DNA of 64,000 bases from Triangularia verruculosa (taxonomy: Eukaryota; Ascomycota; Sordariomycetes; Sordariales; Podosporaceae), in NCBI GenBank assembly GCA_033296885.1, contig MU863963.1, positions 62,001 to 126,000 on the forward strand, in the 5' to 3' direction. Position 1 is the first letter of the stretch; every line of letters starts with the position of its first letter. The notes below the pieces were generated by a model. The model saw only the letters and a list, made by a program, of their open reading frames with translations, was not told the origin of the DNA and made no database searches. A program made the position numbers and the translations under genes. This document shows positions 63,779 through 64,000 of this stretch, piece after piece.

Positions 63779-64000
63779 CTAACGCTCGGACATCTTGGCC
63801 CAACTTTCTTGCAATTTTCTTCTGAATATGGCGTCACCTTGCTCGCGTGTTATCTTCTTTGTGCTGAAGTGTCGGCATAAGAATTCGACAGAAGGGCTTT
63901 CGAGGGTTTTATCTTCTATTTTGGCCCTGACTTCACGATGGATCGTTCCTAGATAATCCTTAAAGTGAACTTCAGTGAGGGATATGCCGCCCACAGGAAG
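63779..64000 (-). CDS. 3' end of a gene continuing beyond the window
   Basis: On the minus strand the frame is open from the window edge to a stop at 63779, encoding at least 73 residues (LPVGGISLTEVHFKDYLG... REQGDAIFRRKLQESW, ending AKMSER). There is no ATG, so it is the C-terminal part of a longer protein or a last exon. The composition is protein-like, with mixed charged and hydrophobic residues, but I recognise no family. Confidence 0.45.
   Translation of the reverse strand, partial: LPVGGISLTEVHFKDYLGTIHREVRAKIEDKTLESPSVEFLCRHFSTKKITREQGDAIFRRKLQESWAKMSER

Overview
The window looks like nuclear DNA of a filamentous ascomycete, most likely a sordariomycete (Sordariales-like). The evidence is short introns (about 50-90 bases) with GTAAGT/GTACGT donors and CTAAC/CTGAC branch sites, GC-rich codon use, wide intergenic gaps and fungus-specific families (Erf4, Whi5/Nrm1, Pob3, Los1, a fungal NLR). 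A run of 99 Ns inside a glutamine tract shows it is a draft assembly. The taxon is inferred, not proven.

Layout, left to right: a mitochondrial-type cation diffusion facilitator (+) converging on an M18 aspartyl aminopeptidase with a presequence-like leader (-); a 7.7 kb stretch without a convincing gene; Mediator subunit Med15 (+, interrupted by the gap); a Whi5/Nrm1-family G1/S repressor (+) with an MCB-type box in its promoter; NRDE2 (-) diverging from a CLC chloride/proton exchanger (+); a 1288-residue TMEM198-like membrane protein (-); a 3 kb spacer holding copy A of an inverted-repeat element; an unrecognised membrane protein (-); the Ras palmitoyltransferase subunit Erf4 (+); an initiator tRNA-Met (+) about 0.5 kb from the tRNA exportin Los1 (-); FACT subunit Pob3 (-); a GFA/CENP-V-type zinc protein (+); an intracellular GH1 beta-glucosidase (+); an NLR immune-receptor-like gene (-); an acyl-CoA synthetase-like ligase (+); and, near the right edge, a possibly decayed gene and the 3' end of another.

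Most genes are housekeeping. The accessory part is 53.8-58.8 kb. The NLR has an N-terminal SesB-like alpha/beta hydrolase, an NB-ARC domain and twelve near-identical 42-residue TPR units plus a diverged one. It is bracketed on both sides, in the same orientation, by copies B and C of a 250-280 bp element with about 30 bp terminal inverted repeats and internal 21-bp repeats. That arrangement is the most interesting feature of the window.

Two reading-frame problems probably reflect assembly: the Med15 gap has the wrong length modulo 3, and Erf4 seems to lack one base directly after its start codon. All exon coordinates come from reading splice sites by eye and have no transcript support.
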